Source: Halobacillus hunanensis
Lineage (GTDB): Bacteria; Bacillota; Bacilli; Bacillales; Halobacillaceae
Assembly: GCF_900166655.1 (NCBI RefSeq)
Contig: NZ_FVZB01000007.1
Span: 1,364,001-1,428,000 of the forward strand
DNA: 64,000 nucleotides
Reading direction: 5' to 3'
How positions within the stretch are numbered: the first letter of the stretch is position 1; every line of letters starts with the position of its first letter. The notes below the pieces were generated by a model. That model saw only the letters and a program-made list of their open reading frames with translations, did not search any database and was not told where the DNA came from. A program made the position numbers and the translations under genes. Shown one piece after another: positions 17,746 to 27,660 of this stretch.

Positions 17746-18348
17746 TCACACAAGCTTAATCAGTCCAATAATGATGAGCAGCATTCCTGGAAGCATTGAA
17801 ATATTGTTGATCTTCTTGCTAAGTTTCGCTCCACTCTTCACACCTGCTAACAACATAAAGATCGTCATGATAACGATCAAGCATGCCGTTAAGATAGGAT
17901 TTATTCCTATGAATGAACCACTGAACCCTGCTGCAAAAGTATCTAATGAGAGGGCAAGACTAAGAAGCAAAAGCTCCCTGCCTTTTATTTGACCTGACCT
18001 GTCTAGATCGGCAGCTTCAGGTGATTGTAAAACCTTTGCGGGCTGTGCCCAGACATTAACCTCTTGATTTGGTTTCTCAGGCTTTCTTAAACAATGGAAA
18101 AGAAAAAACAGCCCAATTACGATCAGTGCTATGGCCCCAAGTCTTTCAGCGTAAGCTTGATCCATGAACGGTTTGATCCACTCCCCTAAGGAGGCAGACA
18201 ACAGATAGCAGCATCCTGATAATAAGGCAATGGCACAAATTCCTTTTTTCGAAATACCAATTCTTTTTAAACCAATCATACAGCCGATCCCAAAGCTATC
18301 CACGGTAACAGCCAGGCCGAAAAGAAAAGTGAATAGAACGATGCCCAA
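17746..18348 (-). CDS. ytaF: sporulation membrane protein YtaF (MntP-like fold)
   Basis: 200-residue polytopic membrane protein with two related halves, each containing a [ST]-x-D-[ST]-F-x-x-G motif: AVTVDSFGIGC (~13-23) and ALSLDTFAAGF (~133-143). This places it in the YtaF branch of the MntP family. About six membrane spans are seen, with a hydrophilic loop in the middle (QEVNVWAQPAKVLQSPEAAD). The TTG start at 18348 has GAGGTG upstream. Transported substrate, if any, is unknown. Confidence 0.88.
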   Translation of the reverse strand: MGIVLFTFLFGLAVTVDSFGIGCMIGLKRIGISKKGICAIALLSGCCYLLSASLGEWIKPFMDQAYAERLGAIALIVIGLFFLFHCLRKPEKPNQEVNVWAQPAKVLQSPEAADLDRSGQIKGRELLLLSLALSLDTFAAGFSGSFIGINPILTACLIVIMTIFMLLAGVKSGAKLSKKINNISMLPGMLLIIIGLIKLV

Positions 18349-18409
18349 TACGGTTCACCTCTTAAACATCAAATGTGTGACATAGTATATGGACTCTCAT
18401 TACGACCTG

Positions 18410-19234
18410 TTACTTCTGACAAGCTGGGCAGACATGGGTGCCTCGACCACTTACTTTTAACTTCACAATTGGAGAACCACAGCGCAGGCAATCCGTATCC
18501 TGCTTTCCGTAAACTCGTAATTTCTGCTGAAACATCCCCATCTGTCCCTGACTGTTCAGGTAAGACCGTATGGTCGTGCCTCCCTGTTCTACTGCTTCTG
18601 TGATGGTCTCAATACTTGCCTGCCTCACCCGTGCAGCTTCCTCTTTAGAAAGCTGGTTCGCTAATCGTTCGGGATGAATACCGCTGCGATAAAGTGCCTC
18701 ATCTACATAAATATTGCCTAATCCTGCTACGATCGTCTGGTCCAGCAGCACAGCTTTCATATTTCGCATTGTTTTATTAATTCTTTCGTAAAAATATTCG
18801 ATTGTAAAAGCGGGATCGAATGGATCAGGACCCAATTGATTAAGCGGCTTCTGATCCCATTCTGTTCCTTTTTCAAACAAATGCATCGTGCCAAATTTTC
18901 GAACATCGTTATACCGGAGTTCAGTTCCATCAGTAAAGTGAAAAATGACATGGGTATGTTTCGGCTTCTCGACCGAAGCATCGTACATACCAAACTTTCC
19001 TTCCATTCGCAAGTGGGAGACCATTGAAATATCATCCATTTTGAAAATGAGGAACTTCCCTTTTCTTTCAATATCACGAATCGTTTGAAACTGCAACCAT
19101 TGCTTAAAATCATTTGGATCTTGCGGGCGTTTAATAATATTTCCCCAATATATTGAAACGTCTTCAATTTTCTTATTTAAAACGAGCTGCTTTAATGTTT
19201 GTCTGGCCGTTTCCACTTCAGGTAGTTCCGGCAT
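18410..19234 (-). CDS. mutM: formamidopyrimidine-DNA glycosylase
   Basis: Base-excision repair enzyme removing 8-oxoguanine and Fapy lesions, with AP-lyase activity. The mature N-terminus PELPEVET carries the catalytic Pro2, Glu3 and Glu6. The helix-two-turn-helix GLGNIYVDEALYRSGIHP (~170-187) and the C-terminal zinc finger (Cys in DCLRCGSP and HVCPACQ) are intact; 274 residues is normal. It lies 14 bases downstream of polA, a common repair pairing in Bacilli. Confidence 0.98.
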   Translation of the reverse strand: MPELPEVETARQTLKQLVLNKKIEDVSIYWGNIIKRPQDPNDFKQWLQFQTIRDIERKGKFLIFKMDDISMVSHLRMEGKFGMYDASVEKPKHTHVIFHFTDGTELRYNDVRKFGTMHLFEKGTEWDQKPLNQLGPDPFDPAFTIEYFYERINKTMRNMKAVLLDQTIVAGLGNIYVDEALYRSGIHPERLANQLSKEEAARVRQASIETITEAVEQGGTTIRSYLNSQGQMGMFQQKLRVYGKQDTDCLRCGSPIVKLKVSGRGTHVCPACQK

Positions 19235-19248
19235 GTTGTTCCCCTCAC

Positions 19249-21897
19249 TTACTTCGCGTCATACCAAGTTGGTCCATAAGAATAATCCACCTCTAGAGGC
19301 ACTTCTAATTGCACTGTATTCTCCATGACCTCTGCTACAACATCTTTTAATTTTTCGATTTCGTCTTCTGGTACTTCTAAGATCAGTTCATCGTGTACTT
19401 GAAGTAACATTCGGGCCTTGTAACCATCTGTCTTCAAACGATTAAATAAATCGATCATTGCCTTTTTAATAATATCTGCTGCGCTTCCTTGAATAGGTGT
19501 GTTCATAGCTGTACGTTCAGCAAAACTTCGCTTATTAAAGTTACGGCTCGTTATATCAGGCAAGTATCTTCGACGTTGCATAAATGTCGTCACATAGCCT
19601 AACTGTTTCGCTTCTCGAACAGACTCGTCCATGTATTCTTTTACGCCAGGATAACTATTTAAATATTTCTCAATAAAGGTCTTTGCTTCTTTACGGGAGA
19701 TCCCTAAACTCTGAGATAAACCGTAATCACTAATGCCATACACGATCCCGAAATTGACCGCCTTAGCTTGACGTCTCATTTCGCTTGTAACTTCATTACC
19801 GGGCACATCAAATACTTCACTGGCTGTCTGAGTATGAATATCTTTTCCTTCCCTAAAAGCCGTGATTAACTTTTCATCTTGAGCAATATGAGCTAAAACT
19901 CGCAGTTCGATTTGAGAATAATCACTTGAAAACATAAGCCAACCTTCTTCAGACGGTACAAAAGCCTGTCTGATCTTTCTTCCCTCTTCTAGACGAATAG
20001 GTATGTTTTGCAAGTTAGGCTCAATGGAACTTAAACGCCCTGTTTGAGCAAGTGCCTGATTAAAACGCGTATGAATCATATTAGTCGAGCCATCCACGAC
20101 CTTCAGTAATCCTTCGAGATAAGTAGATTGAAGCTTACTCAACTGCCTGTACAACAGAATCTTTGGAATGATCGGATGCTGATCTTCAAGTTGTTCCAGG
20201 ATGTCTGCTGACGTTGAATAACCTGTTTTTGTCTTTTTAATGACTGGTAGTTGAAGATCTTCAAACAGCACTGGTCCAAGTTGTTTAGGGGAATTCAAAT
20301 TAAACGATTTCCCTGCCAATTCATAGATTTCTGCTTTGAGTGTTTCAAGCCTTTCTTCAAGCTCACCTCTCATCTGCTGAAGGCGTTCCACATCAACCTT
20401 TACCCCCTGATGCTCCATTTCTGCTAAAATCAAAGCTAATGGCATCTCTAGGTTTTTATATAAGTCCACCTGTTCGTTTTGTTCTAATTTATCTTCCATA
20501 AGATCTTTAAGTTTATATAACATAGTTGCTTTACGGACAAGATGCTTATGGAAAACCTCCTCAGAATCCGGGAGTTTCACTTTAGCTCCCTTTCCATAAA
20601 CTTCCTCATCATACTGCACTGCATTTTCATTCATTCGATGACTAATTGATGGGATATCATGATTATTCTCCGAAGGATTAAGTAAATAAGAGGCGAGCAG
20701 TAAATCAAAACTAATACCTTTCACTTCAATTCCGTGGCGTTTTAAAGCCACTACTGTTTGCTTTGCATCAAAGACCCATTTTTCTTTCGTTTCATCCATC
20801 ATCCATGCTTTAAAACCTGCGGACTTTTCAGCATCATCCATCGAAATAAAGTAATGATTGTGCTCATTAACAAAAGCAATCCCTTCAACCGGAGCTTGGT
20901 GATAGTTATCCGAAAGCATTTCGACAATTAAAGCTTCTTGTCCAGATAACAATTCCTCGTCAACTTCTGTTATGACCGTAACCTTTATTTCCGGCCAGTC
21001 TTCATTTTGTTCGATCGGTGTAGAAGTTCCCTCAGGTGAAGCTACACGATCCATAAGCGACTGAAAGCCGAGGTTGCGGAACAAAGCACTTACATTGTTA
21101 CTTTCATATCCCCCATAACGGATGTCTTCAAGACTGATTTCAATAGGGGCGTTTCTCTCAATGGTAACAAGCTGTTTACTCATAAACGCTTCTTCCTTAT
21201 TAAGCTCCAGCTTTTCTTTCAACTTTTTCCCGCTAACTTCTCCCAAGTTGTCATACACATTCTCAAGTTTATCGAACTGATTTAGAAGTTTCACAGCAGT
21301 CTTCTCGCCCACGCCCGGAACACCTGGGATATTATCTGAACTGTCTCCCATCAGCGCCTTTAGGTCGATGATTTGATCTGGACGAACCCCCATTTTTTCT
21401 TGCATAAAAGCGGGATCATAAGCATCAACAGTTGTAATCCCTTTCTTAGTCAGGCTAACTTGAATACGATCTGAAACAAGCTGCAATAAATCCTTGTCTC
21501 CTGAAATAACTTTCACTTCAAGGTTGCCTTCGCCAGCTTGAGTGGCTAGTGTTCCGATGATGTCATCAGCCTCATAATTTTCAAGCTGGTAATATGGAAT
21601 AGCAAACGCGTCTAATAGTTCTTTGATAACTGGAAACTGTTCAGACAGTTCAGAAGGCGTCTTTTGCCTGCCGCCTTTATAATCCGAATACGTCTTGTGA
21701 CGAAATGTAGTTTTACCAGCATCAAATGCGACCAATAAACGATCGGGCTTATCCTCTTCTAAGATTCTTAGCAGCATTGTCGTAAAACCATAAACTGCGT
21801 TCGTATAAACTCCCTTATCGTTATTCAATAGAGGCAGCGCAAAAAATGCTCGATACGCTATACTGTTTCCATCTATTAGTACGACCTTTTCCGCCAT
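19249..21897 (-). CDS. polA: DNA polymerase I
   Basis: Repair and Okazaki-fragment maturation polymerase of 882 residues. The 5'-nuclease domain (1-290) has LIDGNSIAYRAFFAL, AFDAGKTTFRHK, NYEADDIIGTLA and ALMGDSSDNIPGVPGVGEKTA. Residues ~305-470 correspond to the 3'-5' exonuclease fold, but the metal-binding DxE motif is not visible, as in other Bacillus Pol I proteins, so proofreading is probably absent. Polymerase motifs A (DYSQIELRVLAHIA), B (RRQAKAVNFGIVYG) and C (LLQVHDELILEVP) are intact. Confidence 0.98.
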   Translation of the reverse strand: MAEKVVLIDGNSIAYRAFFALPLLNNDKGVYTNAVYGFTTMLLRILEEDKPDRLLVAFDAGKTTFRHKTYSDYKGGRQKTPSELSEQFPVIKELLDAFAIPYYQLENYEADDIIGTLATQAGEGNLEVKVISGDKDLLQLVSDRIQVSLTKKGITTVDAYDPAFMQEKMGVRPDQIIDLKALMGDSSDNIPGVPGVGEKTAVKLLNQFDKLENVYDNLGEVSGKKLKEKLELNKEEAFMSKQLVTIERNAPIEISLEDIRYGGYESNNVSALFRNLGFQSLMDRVASPEGTSTPIEQNEDWPEIKVTVITEVDEELLSGQEALIVEMLSDNYHQAPVEGIAFVNEHNHYFISMDDAEKSAGFKAWMMDETKEKWVFDAKQTVVALKRHGIEVKGISFDLLLASYLLNPSENNHDIPSISHRMNENAVQYDEEVYGKGAKVKLPDSEEVFHKHLVRKATMLYKLKDLMEDKLEQNEQVDLYKNLEMPLALILAEMEHQGVKVDVERLQQMRGELEERLETLKAEIYELAGKSFNLNSPKQLGPVLFEDLQLPVIKKTKTGYSTSADILEQLEDQHPIIPKILLYRQLSKLQSTYLEGLLKVVDGSTNMIHTRFNQALAQTGRLSSIEPNLQNIPIRLEEGRKIRQAFVPSEEGWLMFSSDYSQIELRVLAHIAQDEKLITAFREGKDIHTQTASEVFDVPGNEVTSEMRRQAKAVNFGIVYGISDYGLSQSLGISRKEAKTFIEKYLNSYPGVKEYMDESVREAKQLGYVTTFMQRRRYLPDITSRNFNKRSFAERTAMNTPIQGSAADIIKKAMIDLFNRLKTDGYKARMLLQVHDELILEVPEDEIEKLKDVVAEVMENTVQLEVPLEVDYSYGPTWYDAK

Positions 21898-22012
21898 TCG
21901 CTCAACTCCTCAAGTATATGTACGTCTTTGCTCTATTCTACCACGTTTACTGTCAGGAATAAAAAAACAAAAGCGTAAGCAGACACGACAGCGGAAGTTC
22001 GGTTAAGAACGT

Positions 22013-22045
22013 AAAAAAAGAGCAGAAGCACGGATCGCTTCTGCC
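22013..22045 (-). terminator. terminator of phoPR
   Basis: GCAGAAGC and GCTTCTGC arms (22022-22029, 22037-22044) followed on the minus strand by TCTTTTTTT. It lies between phoR and polA. Confidence 0.85.
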
Positions 22046-22125
22046 CAATAAGAGAAAACACCTTGGATGAAAGGGTTTCATTGGTAATCGTACCAAAACT
22101 TTATAAAGGATACTTTAAAAAAATA

Positions 22126-23880
22126 TTAATCATTTGTAAATTTCTTCGGCAAAGTAATAGCAAAGGTTGTACCTTCGTTCACTTCACTTTCAACCTTTAT
22201 AGATCCATGGTGAGCTTCAACAATGTGCTTTACAATCGCAAGACCGAGCCCAGTGCCCCCTGAATTACGACTTCGCGCCTTGTCCACTCTGTAAAATCTC
22301 TCAAATATCCTGGAGATTTCTTCTTCAGGAATTCCTACCCCATTGTCATTGATGGAAATTGTTACGGAATCTCCATGATCTTGCAGAGATACTTGCACCA
22401 ACCCTGTTTCCCCTGTATAGTTAACAGCATTTGTAAGCAAGTTAAGAAACACTTGCTTTAACCTGCTTACATCCCCTTGAATTTTAGCTTCCACGTCAAT
22501 GGACGTTTCAAGACGAATGGATTTTTGATCTGCCTGATGTTCGATTAACGGGAACAGCTCTTTTAGAAGGTTCCGCAGTTCGATCTCTTCAAGAAATAAT
22601 TTAAAATCATCTCTTTCTACCTTTGAGAGCTCCAGCAAATCTTCAATAAGCGATTGTAGACGTCCACTCTCCTTCAGGATAATCTGCATAAACTGCTCCA
22701 TCATTGCTTCGTCTTTCATCGCGCCGTCCAGCAGCGTCTCTGAAAATCCTCTGATTGAAGTAATAGGTGTTTTCAGTTCATGTGATACATTGGCTACGAA
22801 GTCTTTACGCATTTGTTCAAGCTTTTTCATCTCAGTAATGTCATGAAAAACAAGGACAATCCCTTTCCATTTATTGTTACTGCTAAAAATAGGCGCCCCC
22901 GTCACTTCAAAATGCCTCCGGTCAATATGGACCGGGAGAGCAAATTTTTCACTAATTGTTTCTTCAAACATAAAGATCGTCTGTACTGTTTCATGAATGG
23001 CTGGATAAGGGATAGCATCATGGTAAAGGTAACCTATGTATTTTTTTTGAATGCCGCCAAAACTTTCAAGAAAGGCTTTATTCACAAGAAGAATATAGCC
23101 CTTTTCATCTATTAATATCAGACCATTTCCCATATTATTAATAACTGCCTCTAACTGAGTTTCCTGCATTCCCTTGGTACTCATCATATCCTGAAGGTTC
23201 CTGGCAAGAACATTAATAGATCGACTCAATTGACCCGCTTCACCAAAATGACCCTCATAGGTACGAGCATTGTAGTTTCCTTCAGCTAACTCTGTAGCCG
23301 CCTTTGAAGCAGAACGAATTGGCCGAATGTACTTAGAAAAGATATTAAATACGACTAAAAAAATAGCAATAATCCCAAGCAGCAAAGTAAACCCAATGAG
23401 CAGCCAAATGTTTTTCGTAATATCTGCTAATGACTGAACTGGCGAGAATACGACGAGTGTGCCAGTAACACCTTCTAAGTTCATTTGAACTGGATAGTAG
23501 AAAACAGCCTCTCCTACTTGACCCGCACTCATAGGAAACTGGTTCATTTGGATATTTGTTATAATTGTTTGCTTTGAATCACTTGGAATCATCGGCAGTG
23601 TCTCAAGTGTATCTATAATTACCTCACCTTGACTGGAGACCAATAAGATTCCCGTATTTAGCTGTCTGCTAAAATCATTAAGAGAATCAGTAGTAAGCTG
23701 ACCATTTCCTGAAAGTTCCTTAAGATAACTGGTAACGTATTCACTTTCCACGGAAATGCGCTCTTCAAAGACATCAATAAAGTAACTTCTTGTAAGCTGA
23801 ACTAATAAAATTCCTAATCCGACCATGACGATAATGACAACAATCATATAGGTCAGAAGCGGTCTTTTATTGATTTTCAT
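22126..23880 (-). CDS. phoR: sensor histidine kinase PhoR
   Basis: Phosphate-starvation sensor kinase partner of PhoP. The 584 residues contain an N-terminal membrane helix (~9-29), an extracellular sensor region to ~155, a second membrane helix (~158-178), HAMP, PAS (LEAVINNMGNGLILIDEKG, ~245), HisKA with the phospho-acceptor His in FVANVSHELKTPITSIRGFSETL (~370), and HATPase with N, G1 and G2 boxes (NLLTNAVNYTG, INDNGVGIP, GGTGLGLAIV). The stop codon of phoP abuts its ATG. It is assigned as PhoR from this partner and its place between polA and phoP. Confidence 0.94.
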   Translation of the reverse strand: MKINKRPLLTYMIVVIIVMVGLGILLVQLTRSYFIDVFEERISVESEYVTSYLKELSGNGQLTTDSLNDFSRQLNTGILLVSSQGEVIIDTLETLPMIPSDSKQTIITNIQMNQFPMSAGQVGEAVFYYPVQMNLEGVTGTLVVFSPVQSLADITKNIWLLIGFTLLLGIIAIFLVVFNIFSKYIRPIRSASKAATELAEGNYNARTYEGHFGEAGQLSRSINVLARNLQDMMSTKGMQETQLEAVINNMGNGLILIDEKGYILLVNKAFLESFGGIQKKYIGYLYHDAIPYPAIHETVQTIFMFEETISEKFALPVHIDRRHFEVTGAPIFSSNNKWKGIVLVFHDITEMKKLEQMRKDFVANVSHELKTPITSIRGFSETLLDGAMKDEAMMEQFMQIILKESGRLQSLIEDLLELSKVERDDFKLFLEEIELRNLLKELFPLIEHQADQKSIRLETSIDVEAKIQGDVSRLKQVFLNLLTNAVNYTGETGLVQVSLQDHGDSVTISINDNGVGIPEEEISRIFERFYRVDKARSRNSGGTGLGLAIVKHIVEAHHGSIKVESEVNEGTTFAITLPKKFTND

Positions 23881-24576
23881 TTACTTTGGCTCCTCCATCT
23901 TATAGCCCAATCCACGAATCGTTTTAATATAGACAGGCTTTTTGGTGTCTGGTTCTATCTTTTCACGCAAATGGCTGACGTGAACATCAACAATTCTAGT
24001 ATCTCCAACGAAGTCATAATTCCACACAGCGCTTAGCAATTGATCCCTGGATAAAACCCGTCCAATATTTTGAGCCAGATAATGAAGCAGTTCGAATTCC
24101 TTCGGAGTAAATAATAATGAATCCCCTTTAATTGTCGCTTCATACTGTTCTGGATAAATGATTAAATCAGCTATTTCAATGAACCGTGAATCATGTGCCA
24201 TCGGCTCACGTATCATTCTACGTAAAATTGCCTTAATGCGGGCTACTACTTCACGCGGGCTGAAAGGTTTGGTTAAATAGTCGTCCGCCCCTAATTCCAA
24301 CCCTAATACTTTGTCGAACTCATCATCTTTAGCTGTAAGCATTAGAATAGGGGTTTCCACTTGATTCTGACGGAGCCGTTTACATACTTCCATACCATCC
24401 ATTCCTGGGAGCATGACGTCTAGTACAATCATGTCATAAGTCGTGGCTAGTGCTTTCTCAAGAGCTTCTGTGCCGGTATAAGCGACATCAGTCTCATACC
24501 CCGCCTGATCGATATTGTATTTTAACAACATAACTATAGATTCTTCATCATCAACTATGAGTATTCTTTGCGACAC
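23881..24576 (-). CDS. phoP: response regulator PhoP
   Basis: OmpR-type regulator for phosphate starvation. The GTG at 24576 (MSQRILIVDDEES) with GAGGTGATTGAA upstream is preferred over a GTG three codons earlier that falls inside the ribosome site; 231 residues. The receiver domain has the acidic pocket DDE (9-11), phospho-acceptor Asp in MIVLDVMLPG (~53), and Lys in YLTKPFSP. The winged-helix domain ends with VDVHVSHLREKIEPD and TIRGLGYKME. PhoP boxes upstream suggest autoregulation. Confidence 0.96.
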   Translation of the reverse strand: MSQRILIVDDEESIVMLLKYNIDQAGYETDVAYTGTEALEKALATTYDMIVLDVMLPGMDGMEVCKRLRQNQVETPILMLTAKDDEFDKVLGLELGADDYLTKPFSPREVVARIKAILRRMIREPMAHDSRFIEIADLIIYPEQYEATIKGDSLLFTPKEFELLHYLAQNIGRVLSRDQLLSAVWNYDFVGDTRIVDVHVSHLREKIEPDTKKPVYIKTIRGLGYKMEEPK

Positions 24577-24626
24577 TTCAATCACCTCAATCTACAAGAT
24601 ACGTTCATGTTCATCATACAATGAAG

Positions 24627-24673
24627 TTTACACGGTGAACACGTATCTTTACAACTTTTACTTAAACTTTACA
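24627..24673. promoter_or_regulatory. candidate PhoP boxes upstream of phoP
   Basis: TTTACA occurs at 24627-24632, 24648-24653 and 24668-24673 on the plus strand, about 20-21 bases apart, with a weaker TTTAC between the last two. PhoP binds direct repeats of TT(A/C/T)A(C/T)A. The orientation is opposite to phoP transcription, so operation as an autoregulatory site needs proof. Confidence 0.45.
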
Positions 24674-24724
24674 TTTCTGACAGCTGCTGAAGTGATCACA
24701 TTCTAATCAATAAAGGTGTCCACG

Positions 24725-24750
24725 AAAAAAAGCCAGCTTCTGCCGGCTTT
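24725..24750 (-). terminator. terminator of the maoC-like gene
   Basis: AGCCGGC-AGAA-GCTGGCT hairpin followed by a T run (minus strand), 10 bases after the maoC-like stop. Confidence 0.85.
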
Positions 24751-24759
24751 CTTTGAACC

Positions 24760-25236
24760 CTAAGAAAAGTTTTCCAAAGAACTCGCGTTCATAGATTTGG
24801 GTTCGAATGGAGGCTGGACAGCTAACGTCCCTTCCACAACAACATCTCCTTCTTCGTCATATCCGACAACTTCCATGTCAGCAATGTGTTCTTCTTTATG
24901 GATGGATTTCACTTCAAGCCTTAGACGGACTTCACTATAATGATAAACAGGCTTTGGATAGGAGAGTTGTTGTCTTGTAATATGACTTCCTGGACCGGGT
25001 AAATGCATGGAAACCATAGATGATATCATTCCAAATACCATAACGGTAGGGACAACAGGACGTTTAAATGGTGTCCCGGATGCATAGTCATGCTGAATGT
25101 ATAATGGGTTAGCATCGTCAGTTAAACCAAGATACATTAGCAATTCTCGATCTTCTATGGTAGAAGTTGTCTTAAACGTTTCCCCGACTTTTAAGTCATT
25201 GATTTTTTTACCCAGTTTTCTTTTTTTACCAAGCAT
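24760..25236 (-). CDS. MaoC/hot-dog dehydratase-like protein
   Basis: 158-residue hot-dog-fold protein of the MaoC-like dehydratase group. After a basic N-terminus (MLGKKRKLGKKIN) the fold contains DANPLYIQHDYASGTPFKRPVVPTVM; in active R-hydratases this region carries D-x-N-P-x-H, and here the His falls at IQHDYA, so the Asp and His are both present. TLAVQPPF closes the domain. A role in hydrating or binding acyl-CoA esters is inferred from fold only. It is inserted between mdh and phoP and has a cre site, but no promoter, in its short upstream gap. Confidence 0.82.
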   Translation of the reverse strand: MLGKKRKLGKKINDLKVGETFKTTSTIEDRELLMYLGLTDDANPLYIQHDYASGTPFKRPVVPTVMVFGMISSMVSMHLPGPGSHITRQQLSYPKPVYHYSEVRLRLEVKSIHKEEHIADMEVVGYDEEGDVVVEGTLAVQPPFEPKSMNASSLENFS

Positions 25237-25250
25237 ACTTGCACCTCTTT

Positions 25251-25264
25251 TGAAAGCGTTTTCT
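25251..25264. promoter_or_regulatory. cre site (CcpA) before the maoC-like gene
   Basis: TGAAAGCGTTTTCT fits the cre consensus WTGNAANCGNWNNCW at every defined position. It ends 15 bases upstream of the maoC-like ATG and lies between the mdh terminator and this gene, where no promoter fits. Confidence 0.7.
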
Positions 25265-25270
25265 TAATAT

Positions 25271-25308
25271 TTTTGAAAAAGGTTCGAGGCATGCCCCCGA
25301 ACCTTTTT
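25271..25308 (-). terminator. terminator of icd-mdh
   Basis: AAAAAGGTTCG and CGAACCTTTTT arms (25276-25286, 25298-25308) immediately after the mdh stop. The T residues of the second arm serve as the U tract on the minus strand. Confidence 0.82.
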
Positions 25309-25311
25309 CTT

Positions 25312-26250
25312 TTAGTTTAGTACACTGAGAACGTTTTTAACAGAATCAGCAGACTGATCTAATTGTTGTTTCTCTTCTTCTGTTAGTTCAAGCTGTATCA
25401 CTTCTTCAATTCCGTTGCCACCTAAAATTGTAGGTACCCCGAGGTAAATGCCATCATAACCATATTCACCTTCAAGGTAGGCAATCGCTGGAAGGATTCT
25501 TCTCTGATCTTTAAGAATCGCTTCAGCCATTTGTACTAATGAAGCGGCTGGAGCATAGTAGGCACTTCCATTTCCAAGTAGACCTACAATTTCTCCCCCA
25601 CCTTTACGTGTTCGCTCCACGATCTCATCCAGACGCTCTTTGGAAATAAGTTTTTCTAATGGGATGCCGCCAGCAAATGAGTATCGTACTAGTGGAACCA
25701 TGTCATCCCCATGTCCGCCTAATACGAAGCCAGTAACATCTTTAATGGATACGTTGAGCTCTTCTGCAACAAATGTGCGAAAACGAGAAGTATCCAGTAC
25801 ACCAGACTGTCCAATTACCCGGTTCTTGGGAAGACCAGCTTCTTGGAACACAGAATAAGTCATCGCGTCAACCGGATTGGTTAACACAATTATATAGCAG
25901 TCAGGTGAATACTTAACAATTTCTTTTGTTACGCTTTTCATAATCTTGGAGTTTGTACTGACGAGGTCGTCACGGCTCATTCCTGGCTTTCGGGCAATAC
26001 CTGCTGTAATAATTACTAGGTCAGAGTCTTTTGTATCCTCATAGTTTGATGTGCCTTTTATGTTTGCATCGAATCCTTGTACAGGACTTGCTTCAAGCAT
26101 GTCTAAGGCTTTTCCTTTTGTCGGATCTTCCATATCGGGAATATCTACTAATACAACATCGCCTAGTTCTTTCTGAGCTGCCATTAGTGCAGTTGTAGCA
26201 CCAGTAAAGCCGCTGCCAATTACAGAAATTTTATTTCTACGAATTGCCAT
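25312..26250 (-). CDS. mdh: malate dehydrogenase
   Basis: NAD-dependent oxidation of malate to oxaloacetate in the TCA cycle. The 312-residue LDH-like MDH has the Rossmann motif [28 protein letters not shown] with the substrate-binding Arg, NPVDAMTY, and catalytic His in [14 protein letters not shown] (~180). It follows icd by 14 bases, as in the citZ-icd-mdh cluster of Bacillus. Confidence 0.98.
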   Translation of the reverse strand: MAIRRNKISVIGSGFTGATTALMAAQKELGDVVLVDIPDMEDPTKGKALDMLEASPVQGFDANIKGTSNYEDTKDSDLVIITAGIARKPGMSRDDLVSTNSKIMKSVTKEIVKYSPDCYIIVLTNPVDAMTYSVFQEAGLPKNRVIGQSGVLDTSRFRTFVAEELNVSIKDVTGFVLGGHGDDMVPLVRYSFAGGIPLEKLISKERLDEIVERTRKGGGEIVGLLGNGSAYYAPAASLVQMAEAILKDQRRILPAIAYLEGEYGYDGIYLGVPTILGGNGIEEVIQLELTEEEKQQLDQSADSVKNVLSVLN

Positions 26251-26264
26251 TATGATCCCCTTCC

Positions 26265-27539
26265 TTAGTCCATGTTTTTAATTAAAGCGTCACCAAACTC
26301 AGAACATTTCACTTCAGTAGCACCGTCCATCATCCGTGCAAAGTCATACGTCACAACTTTGCTTCCGATTGTTTTGTCCATAGCTTTAGAAATAAGCTCT
26401 CCTGCTTCTCTCCAACCTAAATGGTCAAGCATAAGAACACCGGAAAGAATAACAGAAGATGGGTTTACTTTATCCATTCCTGCATATTTAGGTGCTGTGC
26501 CGTGTGTAGCTTCGAAAATAGCATGTCCTGTTTCAAAGTTGATGTTGGCTCCCGGTGCGATACCAATTCCACCAACTTGTGCAGCAAGTGCATCAGAAAT
26601 ATAATCCCCATTCAAATTCATTGTCGCCACAACGTCAAATTCTTTTGGACGAGTCAGGATTTGCTGTAAGAAGATATCTGCAATTGCATCTTTAACAATC
26701 ATTTTCCCTTCAGCTTCTGCTTTATCTTGTGCTGCATTGGCAGCATCTTTGCCTTCTTTTTCTACGATGCGATCATACTCAGCCCATGTGAATACTTTAT
26801 CACCATATTCTTCTTCTGCCACTTCGTAGCCCCAATTTTTGAAAGAACCTTCTGTGAACTTCATAATGTTGCCTTTATGGACAAGAGTGACATTTTTACG
26901 TCCTTCATTAAATGCATAGTCGATAGCCGCGCGTACAAGACGTTTTGTACCTTCTTTAGAAACAGGCTTAACACCAATACCTGAAGTTTCAGGAAAACGT
27001 ATATTATGTACACCCATTTCGTTTTGAAGGAAATCAATGACCTTCTTCACTTCAGGTGAACCTTCCTGCCATTCGATTCCTGCATAAATATCTTCTGTAT
27101 TTTCACGGAAAATAGCCATATCTGTGTCTTCCGGACGTTTAACTGGAGATGGCACACCTTCAAAGTAACGTACAGGACGAAGACAAGTAAACAAGTCAAG
27201 CTCTTGTCTAAGTGCCACATTTAATGAACGAATTCCGCCACCGATTGGAGTAGTTAGAGGTCCTTTAATCGCAATTTTATAATCGCGAATGGTATCAAGT
27301 GTTTCACTTGGGAGCCATTCACCTGTTTGGTCATACGCCTTTTGACCAGCAAGTACTTCTTTCCACTCGATAGATTTCTTACCGTTATAAGCTTTATCAA
27401 CAGCAGCTTCGATAACCTTGCTGGCTGCTGCCCAAATATCTGGTCCAATTCCGTCACCTTCGATGAACGGGATAACCGGACGGTCTGGTACGTTCAAATT
27501 ACCATTCTGTTCTACTGAGATTTTCTGTGATTGTGTCAA
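26265..27539 (-). CDS. icd: isocitrate dehydrogenase, NADP-dependent
   Basis: Converts isocitrate to 2-oxoglutarate. The 424 residues show the phosphorylatable-loop region [27 protein letters not shown] (Ser and three Arg for substrate), [12 protein letters not shown], the catalytic Lys/Tyr region and the metal-binding [17 protein letters not shown]. Cofactor determinants [15 protein letters not shown] are typical of NADP-linked bacterial enzymes. It is separated from citZ by 224 bases containing a small ORF. Confidence 0.98.
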   Translation of the reverse strand: MTQSQKISVEQNGNLNVPDRPVIPFIEGDGIGPDIWAAASKVIEAAVDKAYNGKKSIEWKEVLAGQKAYDQTGEWLPSETLDTIRDYKIAIKGPLTTPIGGGIRSLNVALRQELDLFTCLRPVRYFEGVPSPVKRPEDTDMAIFRENTEDIYAGIEWQEGSPEVKKVIDFLQNEMGVHNIRFPETSGIGVKPVSKEGTKRLVRAAIDYAFNEGRKNVTLVHKGNIMKFTEGSFKNWGYEVAEEEYGDKVFTWAEYDRIVEKEGKDAANAAQDKAEAEGKMIVKDAIADIFLQQILTRPKEFDVVATMNLNGDYISDALAAQVGGIGIAPGANINFETGHAIFEATHGTAPKYAGMDKVNPSSVILSGVLMLDHLGWREAGELISKAMDKTIGSKVVTYDFARMMDGATEVKCSEFGDALIKNMD

Positions 27540-27660
27540 AATAAACCCTCCTGAAAATTAGTATCTGGGATAAAGCATCCTTTTCAATCATACGTTAAAA
27601 TAACCCGAATAAAAAGTCCAGTGATAAAAGCTAACCATTAAAACACCATAACCCTGGTAT

